A stretch of DNA of 64,000 nucleotides from Georgenia sp. EYE_87 (GCF_023148685.1 NZ_JAHXNL010000003.1:226379-290378); one strand, 5' to 3'; shown: positions 33,167 through 41,387, numbered from the stretch's first letter. The notes: a model not told the origin generated them from the sequence alone. Translations and numbers: made by a program.

Positions 33167-33201
33167 GTCCTGCACCAGGTCTTCGTCAGGCGGTGCAGGA
33201 C
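33167..33201 (-). promoter_or_regulatory. Attenuator-like hairpin at the end of the cysteine-rich leader frame
   Basis: GTCCTGCACC (33201-33192 on the minus strand) and GGTGCAGGAC (33176-33167) form a perfect 10-bp stem with a 15-base loop. The fifth cysteine codon of the leader peptide is inside the 5' arm and its stop codon is in the loop. A ribosome stalled at the cysteine codons would cover the 5' arm and prevent the hairpin; a ribosome finishing the peptide would release it. A second small stem, CCGGC/GCCGG at 33147-33158, follows. Confidence 0.55.
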
Positions 33202-33305
33202 CTGCGCATGCAGCGACAACAGCGCGGGGCGGACGTCCCGGGCGCGCAGCTGGGGCGCGCGGCGGAGTGGAGAGAGCGGGTCGAGAAGACCGTCGTTCCC
33301 CTCAT
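33186..33305 (-). CDS. Cysteine-rich leader peptide of the organosulfur operon
   Basis: A 39-codon frame, ATG at 33305, stop TGA at 33186-33188, with GGAGG 4 bases before the start. The product has cysteines at positions 20, 29, 30, 32 and 37, four of them in the last 11 residues (RCCRCMRRSC). It lies about 400 nt upstream of the first structural gene on the same strand. Short frames with clustered cysteine codons upstream of sulfur genes act as cysteine-responsive attenuators in mycobacteria and are widespread in actinobacteria. The stop codon lies in the loop of a perfect 10-bp hairpin. Existence and role are inferred from sequence; a competing 82-codon frame overlaps it but has only a TTG start. 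Confidence 0.6.
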   Translation of the reverse strand: MRGTTVFSTRSLHSAARPSCAPGTSAPRCCRCMRRSCTA

Positions 33306-33388
33306 GGTTCCTCCGTCATCGGTCGTTTGCGGGCGGCCGCTCCTGGGTCCGCCTCGGTCGGGACACTGTCAGCCGCCGCCGCTCGGGC

Positions 33389-33402
33389 GGGACCGAGGTC
33401 CC
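33389..33402. promoter_or_regulatory. Palindrome GGGACCGAGGTCCC in the divergent control region
   Basis: A perfect 14-bp interrupted palindrome (6-bp arms, 2-bp centre), 150 bp upstream of the flavin reductase and 85 bp upstream of the leader peptide on the other strand. It is a candidate operator for the divergent organosulfur genes. No regulator gene is adjacent. Confidence 0.35.
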
Positions 33403-33550
33403 TTGTTTCTCGCATCGCAAGACGCGAACCACCCCCACGACCCTCGGGATCTTCCGGGATGAGACAGGCGAACCAGCCAGGCCGACCGCCACGGGCGGCT
33501 CGGTAGTGTCCGGGCCGCAAGCCTGACGGGACCGAGGAAGGGGCGAGCTC

Positions 33551-34081
33551 GTGACAGTCGAGTGCATCGCGGACCGGCACGCCGCCGCTGCGGGGATCAG
33601 CCCCGACGATTTCAAGGCCGTCTTCCGTAACCATCCGGCGGGCGTCGCGGTCGTCACCCTCCGCGGCCCGGACGGCCCCGTCGGCTTCACGGCGACGTCG
33701 GTCACCTCCGTCTCCGCGGCACCTCCGGTGCTGGCGTTCTCCCTGGCCGCGGCGTCCTCCTCGCGGCCGGCTCTGGAACGGGCCAGCTCCGTCGTCGTCA
33801 ACTTCCTCGCCGAGGACCAGCGGGACGTCGCCGCGACGTTCGCCCGGCGCGGGGTGGACCGCTTCGCGCAGGTGGCGTGGACCTCGCTGCCCACCGGCGA
33901 GCCGGTGCTCCGCGGAGTCACGGCGTGGGTGCGCGGCGAGATCGACGAGCGCATCCCGGTGGGCGACAGCCTGCTCGTGACCGTCCGCGCCGGCCTCTCG
34001 GCACGGCACGACGGCACACGGCCCCTGGTGTACGTCGACCGGACCTACCACCGCCTCGGCGACCACGGCCTGTCCGAGTAG
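33551..34081 (+). CDS. Flavin reductase-family protein (FMN reductase partner)
   Basis: 176 residues from the GTG at 33551, with GAGGAAGGGG upstream. The flavin-reductase-like (split-barrel) domain is plain: DFKAVFRNHPAGVAVVTLRG, GFTATSVTSVSAAPPVLAFSLAAASSS, VVNFLAEDQRDVAATFA and a closing GTRPLVYVDRTYHRL. These enzymes reduce FMN with NAD(P)H and hand it to a monooxygenase. It diverges from the operon that ends in a luciferase-like monooxygenase, so the two probably form a two-component oxygenase. Confidence 0.9.
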   Translation: MTVECIADRHAAAAGISPDDFKAVFRNHPAGVAVVTLRGPDGPVGFTATSVTSVSAAPPVLAFSLAAASSSRPALERASSVVVNFLAEDQRDVAATFARRGVDRFAQVAWTSLPTGEPVLRGVTAWVRGEIDERIPVGDSLLVTVRAGLSARHDGTRPLVYVDRTYHRLGDHGLSE

Positions 34082-34193
34082 CGCCCGCCGGCAACGGCGC
34101 GCCGCGGCGGCTCTTTCCCGCCGCCCGGGATGCCCCGCGCTCTCCACCACGGGAGTACCGGCGCATCAGTTCCGGCGCGTCGGTTTCAACGCA

Positions 34194-37178
34194 TCACTCC
34201 GGGCGCGTGGCCTCCTCGAGCAGCTCGAGGACGTGCCGGTACGGGCGCGAGGTCGCCGCCGTCATACCCATCTCGCAGGTGCGGTTGCACGAGGCGTAGG
34301 CGGCGAACGGTCCGCCGGCACGCTCCGCCGCCGCGATCTCGGCCGCCTCCGCCTCGGTGGCGCCGGACGGCAGCTCGGGGTGCAGCATCCCGCGATCACC
34401 CGCGGTGCCGCAGCAGCCCCACGAGGCGGGCACGGTGACGTCCTCGGCGACGGCGTCGGCCACCGTGACGAGGTCGGCCACCATGCCCAGGTGGACGGCG
34501 GAGCAGGTGGGGTGCACGGCGAGCGACGGCAGGCGCCGCCCGGGCGCCACGGTCACGCGGTCCAGCAGGTGCTCGCGGGCGAAGACGACGGCGTCGACCA
34601 CCCGCACCTGCGCCCACCGCGCGGCGAGCTCGCCGTCGAGGCGGTCCCCGATCCCGGTCAGGCCGTGGGTGCAGCTGGAGGCGTCGCACACCAGGGGGAT
34701 CCGCCCGCCGTCGGTCAGCTCCCACACCAGCGCCGCGACCTTACGGGCCATGGTGGCGGCACCGTCGGACAGGCCCTTCGACTCCCACACCGTGCCGCAG
34801 CACAGGGCGTCGATCCCGGCGGGCACGGCGACGCGGAGCCCGGCCCGCTCGCACAGCCGGAGGAACGCGGCCGCCGCGCCGTCGCCGTCGCCCTCGGCGG
34901 CGAAGAGCGAGCCGATGCAGGCGGGGAAGAAGACGACGTCCGCCCGTCCGGCGGCGGGCACGGCGGACGACCGGTCGGGCGCGGCGGACGACTGGCTGGC
35001 CGGTGGGGCGGACGCCACGACCACGCCGGGTGGAGCCGGCGCCACGACGGCGTCGGACGCCTCCGCGAGCGCCGCGCGTGACCCGCCGGGCCCGGGCAGG
35101 TCCTCGCCCACCTGCGGGATCCAGTCGCGCAACGCCTCCCCCGCCACGGCACGCACCCCCGCCGTCACGGCGGGGAGCACCGGCCCGGGCACGACCTCGG
35201 CGACGCCGAGCGCGGCGCGCAGGACCGCCGTCGTCGGACCCCACCGCCGGGCGAGGAGGTCGCCCGCCACCTTGACCGGGACGGGCCGGGACCCCGCGCG
35301 GAACTCCTTCATGACCTTGCCGGTGTCGATGCCGACCGGGCAGGCGGTCACGCACAGGGAGTCCGCCGCGCAGGTGTGCACGGCCTGGTAGTCGTACTCG
35401 CGCTCGAGCGCGGCCCGCCGCTCCGGGCCGGACCGGGCCATCTCGCGCAGCAGCACGATGCGCTGCCGGGGCGTCGTCGTGGTGTTCCGCGACGGGCAGA
35501 CCGGCTCGCAGTAGCCGCACTCGACGCACCGATCGAGCTCGGGGTGCGCGGCGGGGAAGGTCTTGAGGTTCTTCAGGTGCGCCTCGGGGTCCTCGGCCAG
35601 CAGCACGCCGGGGGCGAGGATCCCGGCCGGGTCGCACAGGGTCTTGAGCTCGCGCATGACCTCGTACAGCTCGTCGCCGTACTGCCGCCGCACGTAGGGC
35701 GCCATGATCCGCCCGGTGCCGTGCTCGGCCTTGAGCGAGCCGTCGGCGCCGAGGATGAGGTCTACGAGGTCCTCGGTGAACGCGGCGAACCGGTTCAGCT
35801 CGGCCCGGTCGTCCAGCCGCGGGTTGATCTGGAAGTGCAGGTTGGCGTCCTTCGCGTGGCCGAAGATCACCGCGTCGTCGTAGCCGTACCGGCCCAGCAG
35901 CCGCCCGAGGTCGCGCACGGCGCCCGGCAGGGCGGGCGGCGGGACGACGATGTCCTCGAGGAGCGCCGTCGTCCCCTGCGGCCGCGCACCGGCGACGGCG
36001 GCGTAGAGCACCTTGCGGGTCACCCACATGCGCGCGCGGGCGGCGGCGTCCGTGGTTAGCTCGGCCGGCGCGGTCAGGTCGAGGCCGGCGACGACGGGAC
36101 GCACCCGCTCGGTCGCGGCCGCGAGCGCCTCGGCGGTGGTGCCCTGCACCTCGACCAGCAGCGCGGTGTGCTCGCGCACGTCCAGCGCCCGCATGAGATC
36201 GGGCGCGTTCGGGTCGCGCCGGGAGACCCGCAGCGAGGAGGCGTCGAGGAGCTCGACGGCGACGGCGCCGGCCTCGGTGAGCGGGATGATCGCGTCGGTG
36301 GCGCGGTCGATGGTGTCGAAGACGCACAGCGCGGTGGCGGCGTGCGGCAGCGCGGGCACCGTCCGCAGCGTCACCTCGGCGACGTAGGCGAGCGTCCCCT
36401 CCGACCCGACGACGAGGTGGGCGAGGATGTCGGCGGCGGAGTCGTGGTCGAGCAGCGCGTTGAGGCCGTAGCCCATCGTGTTCTTCATCGAGAACTGGTG
36501 CTCGATCCGTGCGCGCAGGCCGGTGTCGCCGCGCACGCGGTCGCGCAGGCGCAGCAGCCCGGCGTACAGCGCCGGCTCCATGGCGCGCAGGACGGCGTCG
36601 GCGTCCCGCCGGCCGGTGTCGAGCACGGTGCCCGAGGGCAGGACGAGGACCATCGACTCGAGCGTGCGGTACGCCGTCGCCGTCGTCCCGGACGTCATCC
36701 CCGAGGAGTTGTTCGCGACGACGCCGCCGATCGTGCAGGCGATCTCGCTCGCCGGGTCCGGCCCGAGCCGGCGGCCGTGCCGGGCCAGGGCGGCGTTGAC
36801 CCGCCGCAGGACCGCGCCCGGGCCGCAGCGCACCCGGGCGCCGTCGTCCAGGACCTCGACCTGGGCGAGGTGGCGCCGCACGTCGACGAGGACGCCGTCG
36901 GTCACGGCCTGCCCGGACAGCGACGTGCCGCCGGAGCGGAAGGTCACCGGCGTGCCGGCGCGGGTGGCGGCGGCCAGCACCGCGGCCACCTGCTCGGTCG
37001 AGGTGGCGGTGACGACGGCGGAGGGGGTGAGGAGGTAGTGCGAGGCGTCGTGGGCGAGGCGGGCGCGGTCGACGACGGCGGTGGAGACGTGGTCCCGGCC
37101 GGCGGCGCGCGTGATGGCGGTGAGGTCCGGGTCGACGGCGGTGCTCGCCGCCGCCCGGGCGGGGGTGCGGACTGTCAT
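34194..37178 (-). CDS. FAD-linked oxidase fused to Fe-S and CCG domains (D-2-hydroxyacid dehydrogenase type)
   Basis: 994 residues from the ATG at 37178, with GGAGAGG upstream. Domains in order: FAD_binding_4 (VTFRSGGTSLSGQAVTDGVLVDVRR; IGGVVANNSSGMTSG), FAD-oxidase C-terminal domain ending around residue 520 (HGTGRIMAPYVRRQYG), a dicluster 4Fe-4S segment (CVECGYCEPVCP and CAADSLCVTACPVG), a Pro/Ala/Ser linker, then two cysteine-rich CCG motifs (ALCCGTVWESKG; GCCGTAGDRGML). It thus joins GlcD-, GlcF- and LldE-like parts in one chain, as in the large D-lactate dehydrogenases. It should oxidise D-lactate, glycolate or 2-hydroxyglutarate and pass electrons to the respiratory chain. A SARP regulator is divergent. 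Confidence 0.92.
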   Translation of the reverse strand: MTVRTPARAAASTAVDPDLTAITRAAGRDHVSTAVVDRARLAHDASHYLLTPSAVVTATSTEQVAAVLAAATRAGTPVTFRSGGTSLSGQAVTDGVLVDVRRHLAQVEVLDDGARVRCGPGAVLRRVNAALARHGRRLGPDPASEIACTIGGVVANNSSGMTSGTTATAYRTLESMVLVLPSGTVLDTGRRDADAVLRAMEPALYAGLLRLRDRVRGDTGLRARIEHQFSMKNTMGYGLNALLDHDSAADILAHLVVGSEGTLAYVAEVTLRTVPALPHAATALCVFDTIDRATDAIIPLTEAGAVAVELLDASSLRVSRRDPNAPDLMRALDVREHTALLVEVQGTTAEALAAATERVRPVVAGLDLTAPAELTTDAAARARMWVTRKVLYAAVAGARPQGTTALLEDIVVPPPALPGAVRDLGRLLGRYGYDDAVIFGHAKDANLHFQINPRLDDRAELNRFAAFTEDLVDLILGADGSLKAEHGTGRIMAPYVRRQYGDELYEVMRELKTLCDPAGILAPGVLLAEDPEAHLKNLKTFPAAHPELDRCVECGYCEPVCPSRNTTTTPRQRIVLLREMARSGPERRAALEREYDYQAVHTCAADSLCVTACPVGIDTGKVMKEFRAGSRPVPVKVAGDLLARRWGPTTAVLRAALGVAEVVPGPVLPAVTAGVRAVAGEALRDWIPQVGEDLPGPGGSRAALAEASDAVVAPAPPGVVVASAPPASQSSAAPDRSSAVPAAGRADVVFFPACIGSLFAAEGDGDGAAAAFLRLCERAGLRVAVPAGIDALCCGTVWESKGLSDGAATMARKVAALVWELTDGGRIPLVCDASSCTHGLTGIGDRLDGELAARWAQVRVVDAVVFAREHLLDRVTVAPGRRLPSLAVHPTCSAVHLGMVADLVTVADAVAEDVTVPASWGCCGTAGDRGMLHPELPSGATEAEAAEIAAAERAGGPFAAYASCNRTCEMGMTAATSRPYRHVLELLEEATRPE

Positions 37179-37372
37179 AGATTCCTCTCCGTGGCTCGCC
37201 TCGTCGCGTCGCCCCCCACTCTGCCACCGAGCCCGGTCGGCGAGCGTCCGGATCGCCGGGGCCGCGGGGCCGCGGAGGCCGCCCTCTCCGGCCCGCGAGC
37301 CGGAGTCGCAGCCGGGGTGGCACCCCTGGTTCCGGACGGCATCCCGGGCGTCGCCGCAGCACGTCGGTGCGA

Positions 37373-37401
37373 TTGTCCGCGCCGGGACACAGGGCTACCG
37401 T
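37373..37401 (+). promoter_or_regulatory. Promoter of the SARP-type regulator
   Basis: TTGTCC (37373-37378) and TACCGT (37396-37401) are separated by exactly 17 bp, 52 bp upstream of the ATG. The rest of the 275-bp divergent gap holds GC-rich hairpins (CTCCGGC/GCCGGAG near 37290) but no gene. Confidence 0.45.
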
Positions 37402-37453
37402 TGACGTCACCGGGGGGTCACCGAAGCGTCACGCAGGCAGGCTGGGAGCCGAC

Positions 37454-38323
37454 ATGGTGCCTACACCCGTCCGGAGACCCAGGCCGACGACGGAGCTGCG
37501 TTGCCTGCCCACGTTCGAGCTGCGCGTCGGCGGCGCTCCGGTCCCGCTCCCCCACCGCGCGCAGCGCGTCCTGGTGTTCCTCGCGCTGCGGTCCGGGCCG
37601 GCGGACCGGCCGGAGCTGGCGGGCACCCTGTGGCCCGACGTGCCCGCGTCGCGGGCCTACTCGAGCCTGCGCTCGACGTTGTGGGGCCTGTCCCGGCTCA
37701 CGCCCAGCCCGGTGATCGCCGTCGGGTCGAGCGTCCAGATCAGTCCCGACGTGCGGGTCGACCTCGACGGCGCCCGCCGTCTCGCCCAGCGCATCATCGA
37801 ACGCGGGCCGGGGAAGGTCGCGACGCCGGCCGCGCTGGCCGCGCTGCGCCACGACTTCCTGCCGTCGTGGTCGGAGGACTGGCTCGCCGCCGAGCAGCAC
37901 CACTTCCGCCAGCTCCGCCTGCACGCCCTCGAGGTCCTCAGCCGGCACCTGAGCGAGAAGGGCGACCACGCCCTCGCGGTGGAGGCCGGGCTGCTCGCGC
38001 TGGCCTGCGAGCCGCTGCGCGAGAGCGCCCACCGCACCCTGATGCTGGCCCACCTCGCGGAGGGCAACCGCGCGGAGGCGATCTGGCAGTACCACCGGTG
38101 CCGGGAGCTGCTGGCCAACGAGCTCGGGCTGGCGCCGTCCCCGGAGATGGAGGCGCTGCTCCAGCGGGCGCTGCGGGACGGGCCGGAGCCGGCCGGCGCG
38201 AACGGCGCGGAACCGGAGCCTCCCGCCGGGGTACGCCCGGCAGAGGTGCGCCCGGCAGAGGTGCGTCCGGCCGAGAGGAACGGCGTCCTCAGGAGCCCCG
38301 GCTCGCCTCCCGCCAACCTCTAG
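37454..38323 (+). CDS. SARP-type (winged helix + BTAD) transcriptional regulator
   Basis: 289 residues from the ATG at 37454, with GGGAG 7 bases upstream. Residues 12-100 resemble the OmpR-like winged helix of SARP proteins (LRCLPTFELRVGGAPVPL ... LAGTLWPDVPASRAYSSLRSTLWGLSRL). The rest is the BTAD helical domain (HALEVLSRHLSEKGDHALAVEAGLLALACEPLRESAHRTLMLAHL). The C-terminal tail holds the repeat VRPAE three times, from a 15-bp DNA repeat. SARPs usually activate antibiotic or specialised-metabolite genes; here the neighbours are an FAD/Fe-S dehydrogenase (divergent) and the pnt operon (convergent). A perfect palindrome GGTGCATGCACC (38353-38364) lies in the convergent gap. Confidence 0.82.
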   Translation: MVPTPVRRPRPTTELRCLPTFELRVGGAPVPLPHRAQRVLVFLALRSGPADRPELAGTLWPDVPASRAYSSLRSTLWGLSRLTPSPVIAVGSSVQISPDVRVDLDGARRLAQRIIERGPGKVATPAALAALRHDFLPSWSEDWLAAEQHHFRQLRLHALEVLSRHLSEKGDHALAVEAGLLALACEPLRESAHRTLMLAHLAEGNRAEAIWQYHRCRELLANELGLAPSPEMEALLQRALRDGPEPAGANGAEPEPPAGVRPAEVRPAEVRPAERNGVLRSPGSPPANL

Positions 38324-38402
38324 CGCGACGCGTGCAGGCCCGGGTCCGGGACGGTGCATGCACCACGGCCACGTCGTCGCTCACGTAGGCCGAGACCGCG
38401 CG

Positions 38403-39794
38403 CTAGACCTCCTTGAGCGCCGACACAACGTTCGTCAGCGACTCCTTCGCGTCCCCGAACAGCACCTGCGTGCGCTCGGCGAAGAGCAGCTCGTTCTCGA
38501 TGCCGGCGAAGCCGGGCCGCATCGAGCGCTTGAGGAAGATCGTCTGCCCGGCCTGGTCCGCGTTGATGATGGGCATCCCGTAGATCGGGGCGGAGGTGTC
38601 GGTGCGGGCGGCGGGGTTGACCACGTCGTTCGCGCCCACCACCACCACGACGTCGGTCGACGGCATGGCGGCGTTGACGTCGTCGGCCTCGACCAGCAGC
38701 TCGTACGGAACGTTGGCCTCGGCGAGGAGGACGTTCATGTGGCCCGGCATGCGCCCGGCCACGGGGTGGATGCCGTAGACCGCGTCCACGCCCCGCTTCC
38801 GCAGCGCGGTGACCAGCTCGGCGACCACGTGCTGCGCCTGCGCGACGGCCAGGCCGTACCCGGGCACCACGACCACGCGGCTCGCGTACGCCAGGGTGAT
38901 CGCGACGTCCTCGGCCTGCGCGCGGCGCACCGGCCGGTCCGAGACCTCGGTGGACCCGGCGGTGGAGCCGCCCTTGAGGGCGCCGAAGAGGATGCCGCCG
39001 ACGGACCGGCCCATCGCCGTCGCCATCGCGAGGGTGAGGATCGTGCCCGAGGCGCCCACGAGGGTGCCGGCCACGAGCAGCAGCGTGGAGCCCATCGCCC
39101 AGCCGGAGGCCGCCACCGCGAGCCCGGTGAACGCGTTGAGCAGCGAGATGACGATGGGCACGTCCGCCCCGCCGACCGGCAGCACCAGCAGCGCGCCGAA
39201 CGCCAGCCCGAGCACGAGGAGGATGAGACCGAGCCACACGTCGGCGGTGAGCGTGACGGCGACGGCCGCCCCGAGCCCCGCGCCGAGGGTGACCACCAGC
39301 AGCAGCCCGGCGCCCGGCACCACGATGGGCCGCGAGGTGATGGTGCCCTGGAGCTTGCCGTAGGTCAGCAGCGAGCCGAGCAGCGAGGTGGAGCCGACGA
39401 ACACCGCGAAGGCGGTCGCGCCGGCGACGACGAGGGTCACGTCCCGCCCGCCGAACTCGGTGAGCTCCATGATCCCGACGATCGCCGCGGCGCCGCCGCC
39501 GACGCCGTTGAAGATGGCGACGAGCTGCGGCATCTCGGTCATCTTCACCCGGCGCGCGGCCGGCACGGCGACGGCGGAGCCGAGCCCGACCGCGCCGAGC
39601 ACCACGGCGAGGTTGGCGCCGGCGAAGTCGGTGGAGAACAGCACCGTGACGACCGCGAGCGCCGCCCCGGCGGCCCCGAGCAGGTTGCCGCGGCGAGCGT
39701 TGCGCGGGGAGGACAGGCCCTTGAGGGCGAGGATGAAGCAGACGGCGGCCGCGAGGTAGGCCAGCTCGGTGACGGAGGCGGGCAGGAGGTTCAT
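38403..39794 (-). CDS. pntB: NAD(P) transhydrogenase subunit beta
   Basis: 463 residues. The N-terminal 250 residues have about eight membrane segments. The C-terminal part is the NADP(H)-binding domain III: VVVPGYGLAVAQAQHVVAELV, HPVAGRMPGHMNVLLAEANVPY, DVVVVVGANDVVNPAA and IYGMPIINADQAGQTIFLKRSM, all standard for PntB. The ATG overlaps the pntAb stop by 4 bp. The enzyme couples hydride transfer from NADH to NADP+ to inward proton flow and supplies NADPH. Confidence 0.96.
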   Translation of the reverse strand: MNLLPASVTELAYLAAAVCFILALKGLSSPRNARRGNLLGAAGAALAVVTVLFSTDFAGANLAVVLGAVGLGSAVAVPAARRVKMTEMPQLVAIFNGVGGGAAAIVGIMELTEFGGRDVTLVVAGATAFAVFVGSTSLLGSLLTYGKLQGTITSRPIVVPGAGLLLVVTLGAGLGAAVAVTLTADVWLGLILLVLGLAFGALLVLPVGGADVPIVISLLNAFTGLAVAASGWAMGSTLLLVAGTLVGASGTILTLAMATAMGRSVGGILFGALKGGSTAGSTEVSDRPVRRAQAEDVAITLAYASRVVVVPGYGLAVAQAQHVVAELVTALRKRGVDAVYGIHPVAGRMPGHMNVLLAEANVPYELLVEADDVNAAMPSTDVVVVVGANDVVNPAARTDTSAPIYGMPIINADQAGQTIFLKRSMRPGFAGIENELLFAERTQVLFGDAKESLTNVVSALKEV

Positions 39795-40108
39795 CGCCGC
39801 TCGCTCCCCACGGGCTCCTCGGTCCGCTGCCGCGGACGGCCGGAGAACATCTCGAGCATCCGGTCGGTGACGACGAAGCCGCCGACGAGGTTCACCGTCG
39901 CCAGCAGGGTCGCGAGCGCCCCGAGCACCAGCAGCACCGGCGAGGTGGCGTGCGCGGTCACCGTCACGGCGCCGACCAGGATGATGCCGTGGATGGCGTT
40001 GGCGCCCGACATCAGGGGCGTGTGGAGGGTGGAGGACACCTTGGAGACGACCTCGACGCCGACGAATGCGGCGAGCACGAAGATCGTCAGGACGGTCAGG
40101 CCGCTCAT
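39791..40108 (-). CDS. pntAb: NAD(P) transhydrogenase subunit alpha part 2 (membrane)
   Basis: 105 residues with three membrane helices (about 3-23, 36-57 and 62-83), including VSSTLHTPLMSGANAIHGIILVGA, the conserved transmembrane motif of PntA domain II. In many bacteria this part is fused to the soluble alpha domain; here it is separate, as in mycobacteria and Rhodospirillum. ATGA overlaps on both sides tie it to pntAa and pntB. Confidence 0.95.
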   Translation of the reverse strand: MSGLTVLTIFVLAAFVGVEVVSKVSSTLHTPLMSGANAIHGIILVGAVTVTAHATSPVLLVLGALATLLATVNLVGGFVVTDRMLEMFSGRPRQRTEEPVGSERR

Positions 40109-41340
40109 CGGGACCCCTCCGCGTAGCTGTGGGTGGGCAGCTCCTCCGCCGGGCTCGGCGGGGCGGACCCCGGCGGGGCCACGTCGTCCGGCGTCGCGGC
40201 CGGGACGGGGCGGCCCTCGCGGTCGCGGGTGACGCCGTCGTGGGTCAGCGCCATGCCGGTCACGATGTCGTCGTCGAGCGGGACCACCAGCGCGCCGTCG
40301 TCGCCGGTGAGGAGCGCGACGACGTTGGCGACGTTCTTGGCGAAGAGGCGCGAGGCGTCCGTGGGCAGGTCGGACGCGGCGGAGGCGAGGCCGACGACGG
40401 TGATGGTGCCGCCGCCGCGGGAGCTCGGCACGGCCACGTCCATCCCGGGCATCGAGCCCTCGACGTTGCCGCCGGAGGCGGCCGCCAGGTCGACGACGAC
40501 GGAACCGGGCCGCATCGCGGCCACCATGTCCGCGGTGACCAGCTGCGGCGCCCGGCGCCCGGGCACGGCGGCGGTGGTGATGAGGACGTCGGCGGCGGCG
40601 ATGTGCGGCGCGAGCGCGTCCTGCTGCCGCTCCGCGGCGGTGGCGCCCAGGGCGCGCGCGTACCCCCCGGTGCCGGTGCCCTCGGCGGAGTCGAGGCCGA
40701 CGTCGATGAAGGTCGCGCCGACCGAGCGGACCTCCTCGGCGGAGTCGGGCCGGATGTCGTTGGCGGAGACCTTCGCGCCGAGCCGCTTGGCGGTGGCGAT
40801 GGCCTGCAGGCCGGCCACGCCGACCCCGAGGACGACGACGTTCGCCGGCGGCACGGTGCCGGCCGCGGTCATCGCGAGCGGGAAGAACCGGGGCAGCCGC
40901 ACCGCAGCCTCGAGGACGGCGCGGTAGCCGGCCGCGAGCGCCTGCGAGGACAGCACGTCCATCGACTGGGCGCGGGAGGTCCGCGGCAGCCGCTCGAAGG
41001 ACAGCATCGTGACCCGGTTGGCGTTGGCGGCGGCGAGCCGGTCGGCGTCGTCCAGGGGCGCGTCGAGCCCGAGGGTCACCGCCCCGGGCCGCAGCCGGCG
41101 CAGGGCCGCGGCGGGCACCGGGGTGACGTGGGCGAGGATGTCGACGGCGGCGAGGTCGACGGCGGCGACGATCTCCGCGCCCGCGTCGGCGTAGGCGTCG
41201 TCGTCGTGGTGGGCCCCGGTTCCGGCGCCCGACTCGACCAGGACCCGGTGGCCGGCGCGGACGAGCGCGCCCGTGACCTCCGGGACCAGGGCGACGCGCG
41301 TCTCGGGGGCAGGCTCTCGCGGCGCTGCGATGATGCTCAC
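40105..41340 (-). CDS. pntAa: NAD(P) transhydrogenase subunit alpha part 1 (NAD-binding)
   Basis: 411 residues from the GTG at 41340. Homologous to alanine dehydrogenase: RVALVPEVTGALVRAGHRVLVE at the N-terminus, the QSMDVLSSQALAAGYRAVLEAA helix, and the NAD site VVVLGVGVAGLQAIATAKRLGAKV followed by ANDIRPDSAEEVRSVGA. The last 50 residues are a Pro/Asp-rich tail that may link to the membrane part. First gene of pntAa-pntAb-pntB. Confidence 0.95.
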   Translation of the reverse strand: MSIIAAPREPAPETRVALVPEVTGALVRAGHRVLVESGAGTGAHHDDDAYADAGAEIVAAVDLAAVDILAHVTPVPAAALRRLRPGAVTLGLDAPLDDADRLAAANANRVTMLSFERLPRTSRAQSMDVLSSQALAAGYRAVLEAAVRLPRFFPLAMTAAGTVPPANVVVLGVGVAGLQAIATAKRLGAKVSANDIRPDSAEEVRSVGATFIDVGLDSAEGTGTGGYARALGATAAERQQDALAPHIAAADVLITTAAVPGRRAPQLVTADMVAAMRPGSVVVDLAAASGGNVEGSMPGMDVAVPSSRGGGTITVVGLASAASDLPTDASRLFAKNVANVVALLTGDDGALVVPLDDDIVTGMALTHDGVTRDREGRPVPAATPDDVAPPGSAPPSPAEELPTHSYAEGSR

Positions 41341-41374
41341 GCTCAGAGCCTAGGCCGCGGCGTGTGCGACATAT

Positions 41375-41387
41375 GGGACTTTGTCCC
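41375..41387. promoter_or_regulatory. Palindrome GGGACTTTGTCCC upstream of pntAa
   Basis: 5-bp arms around TTT, 35 bp upstream of the pntAa start in an unusually AT-rich spot (CATATGGGACTTTG). It resembles the GGGACTWWAGTCCC dormancy (DosR) box of mycobacteria but the spacer is 3 instead of 4 bases. Candidate operator only. Confidence 0.3.

Noticed and set aside
32971-33219. An 82-codon minus-strand frame overlapping the cysteine-rich leader
   Set aside because: It can start only at TTG without a ribosome-binding site and looks like no family; the overlapping 39-codon frame has ATG and GGAGG.
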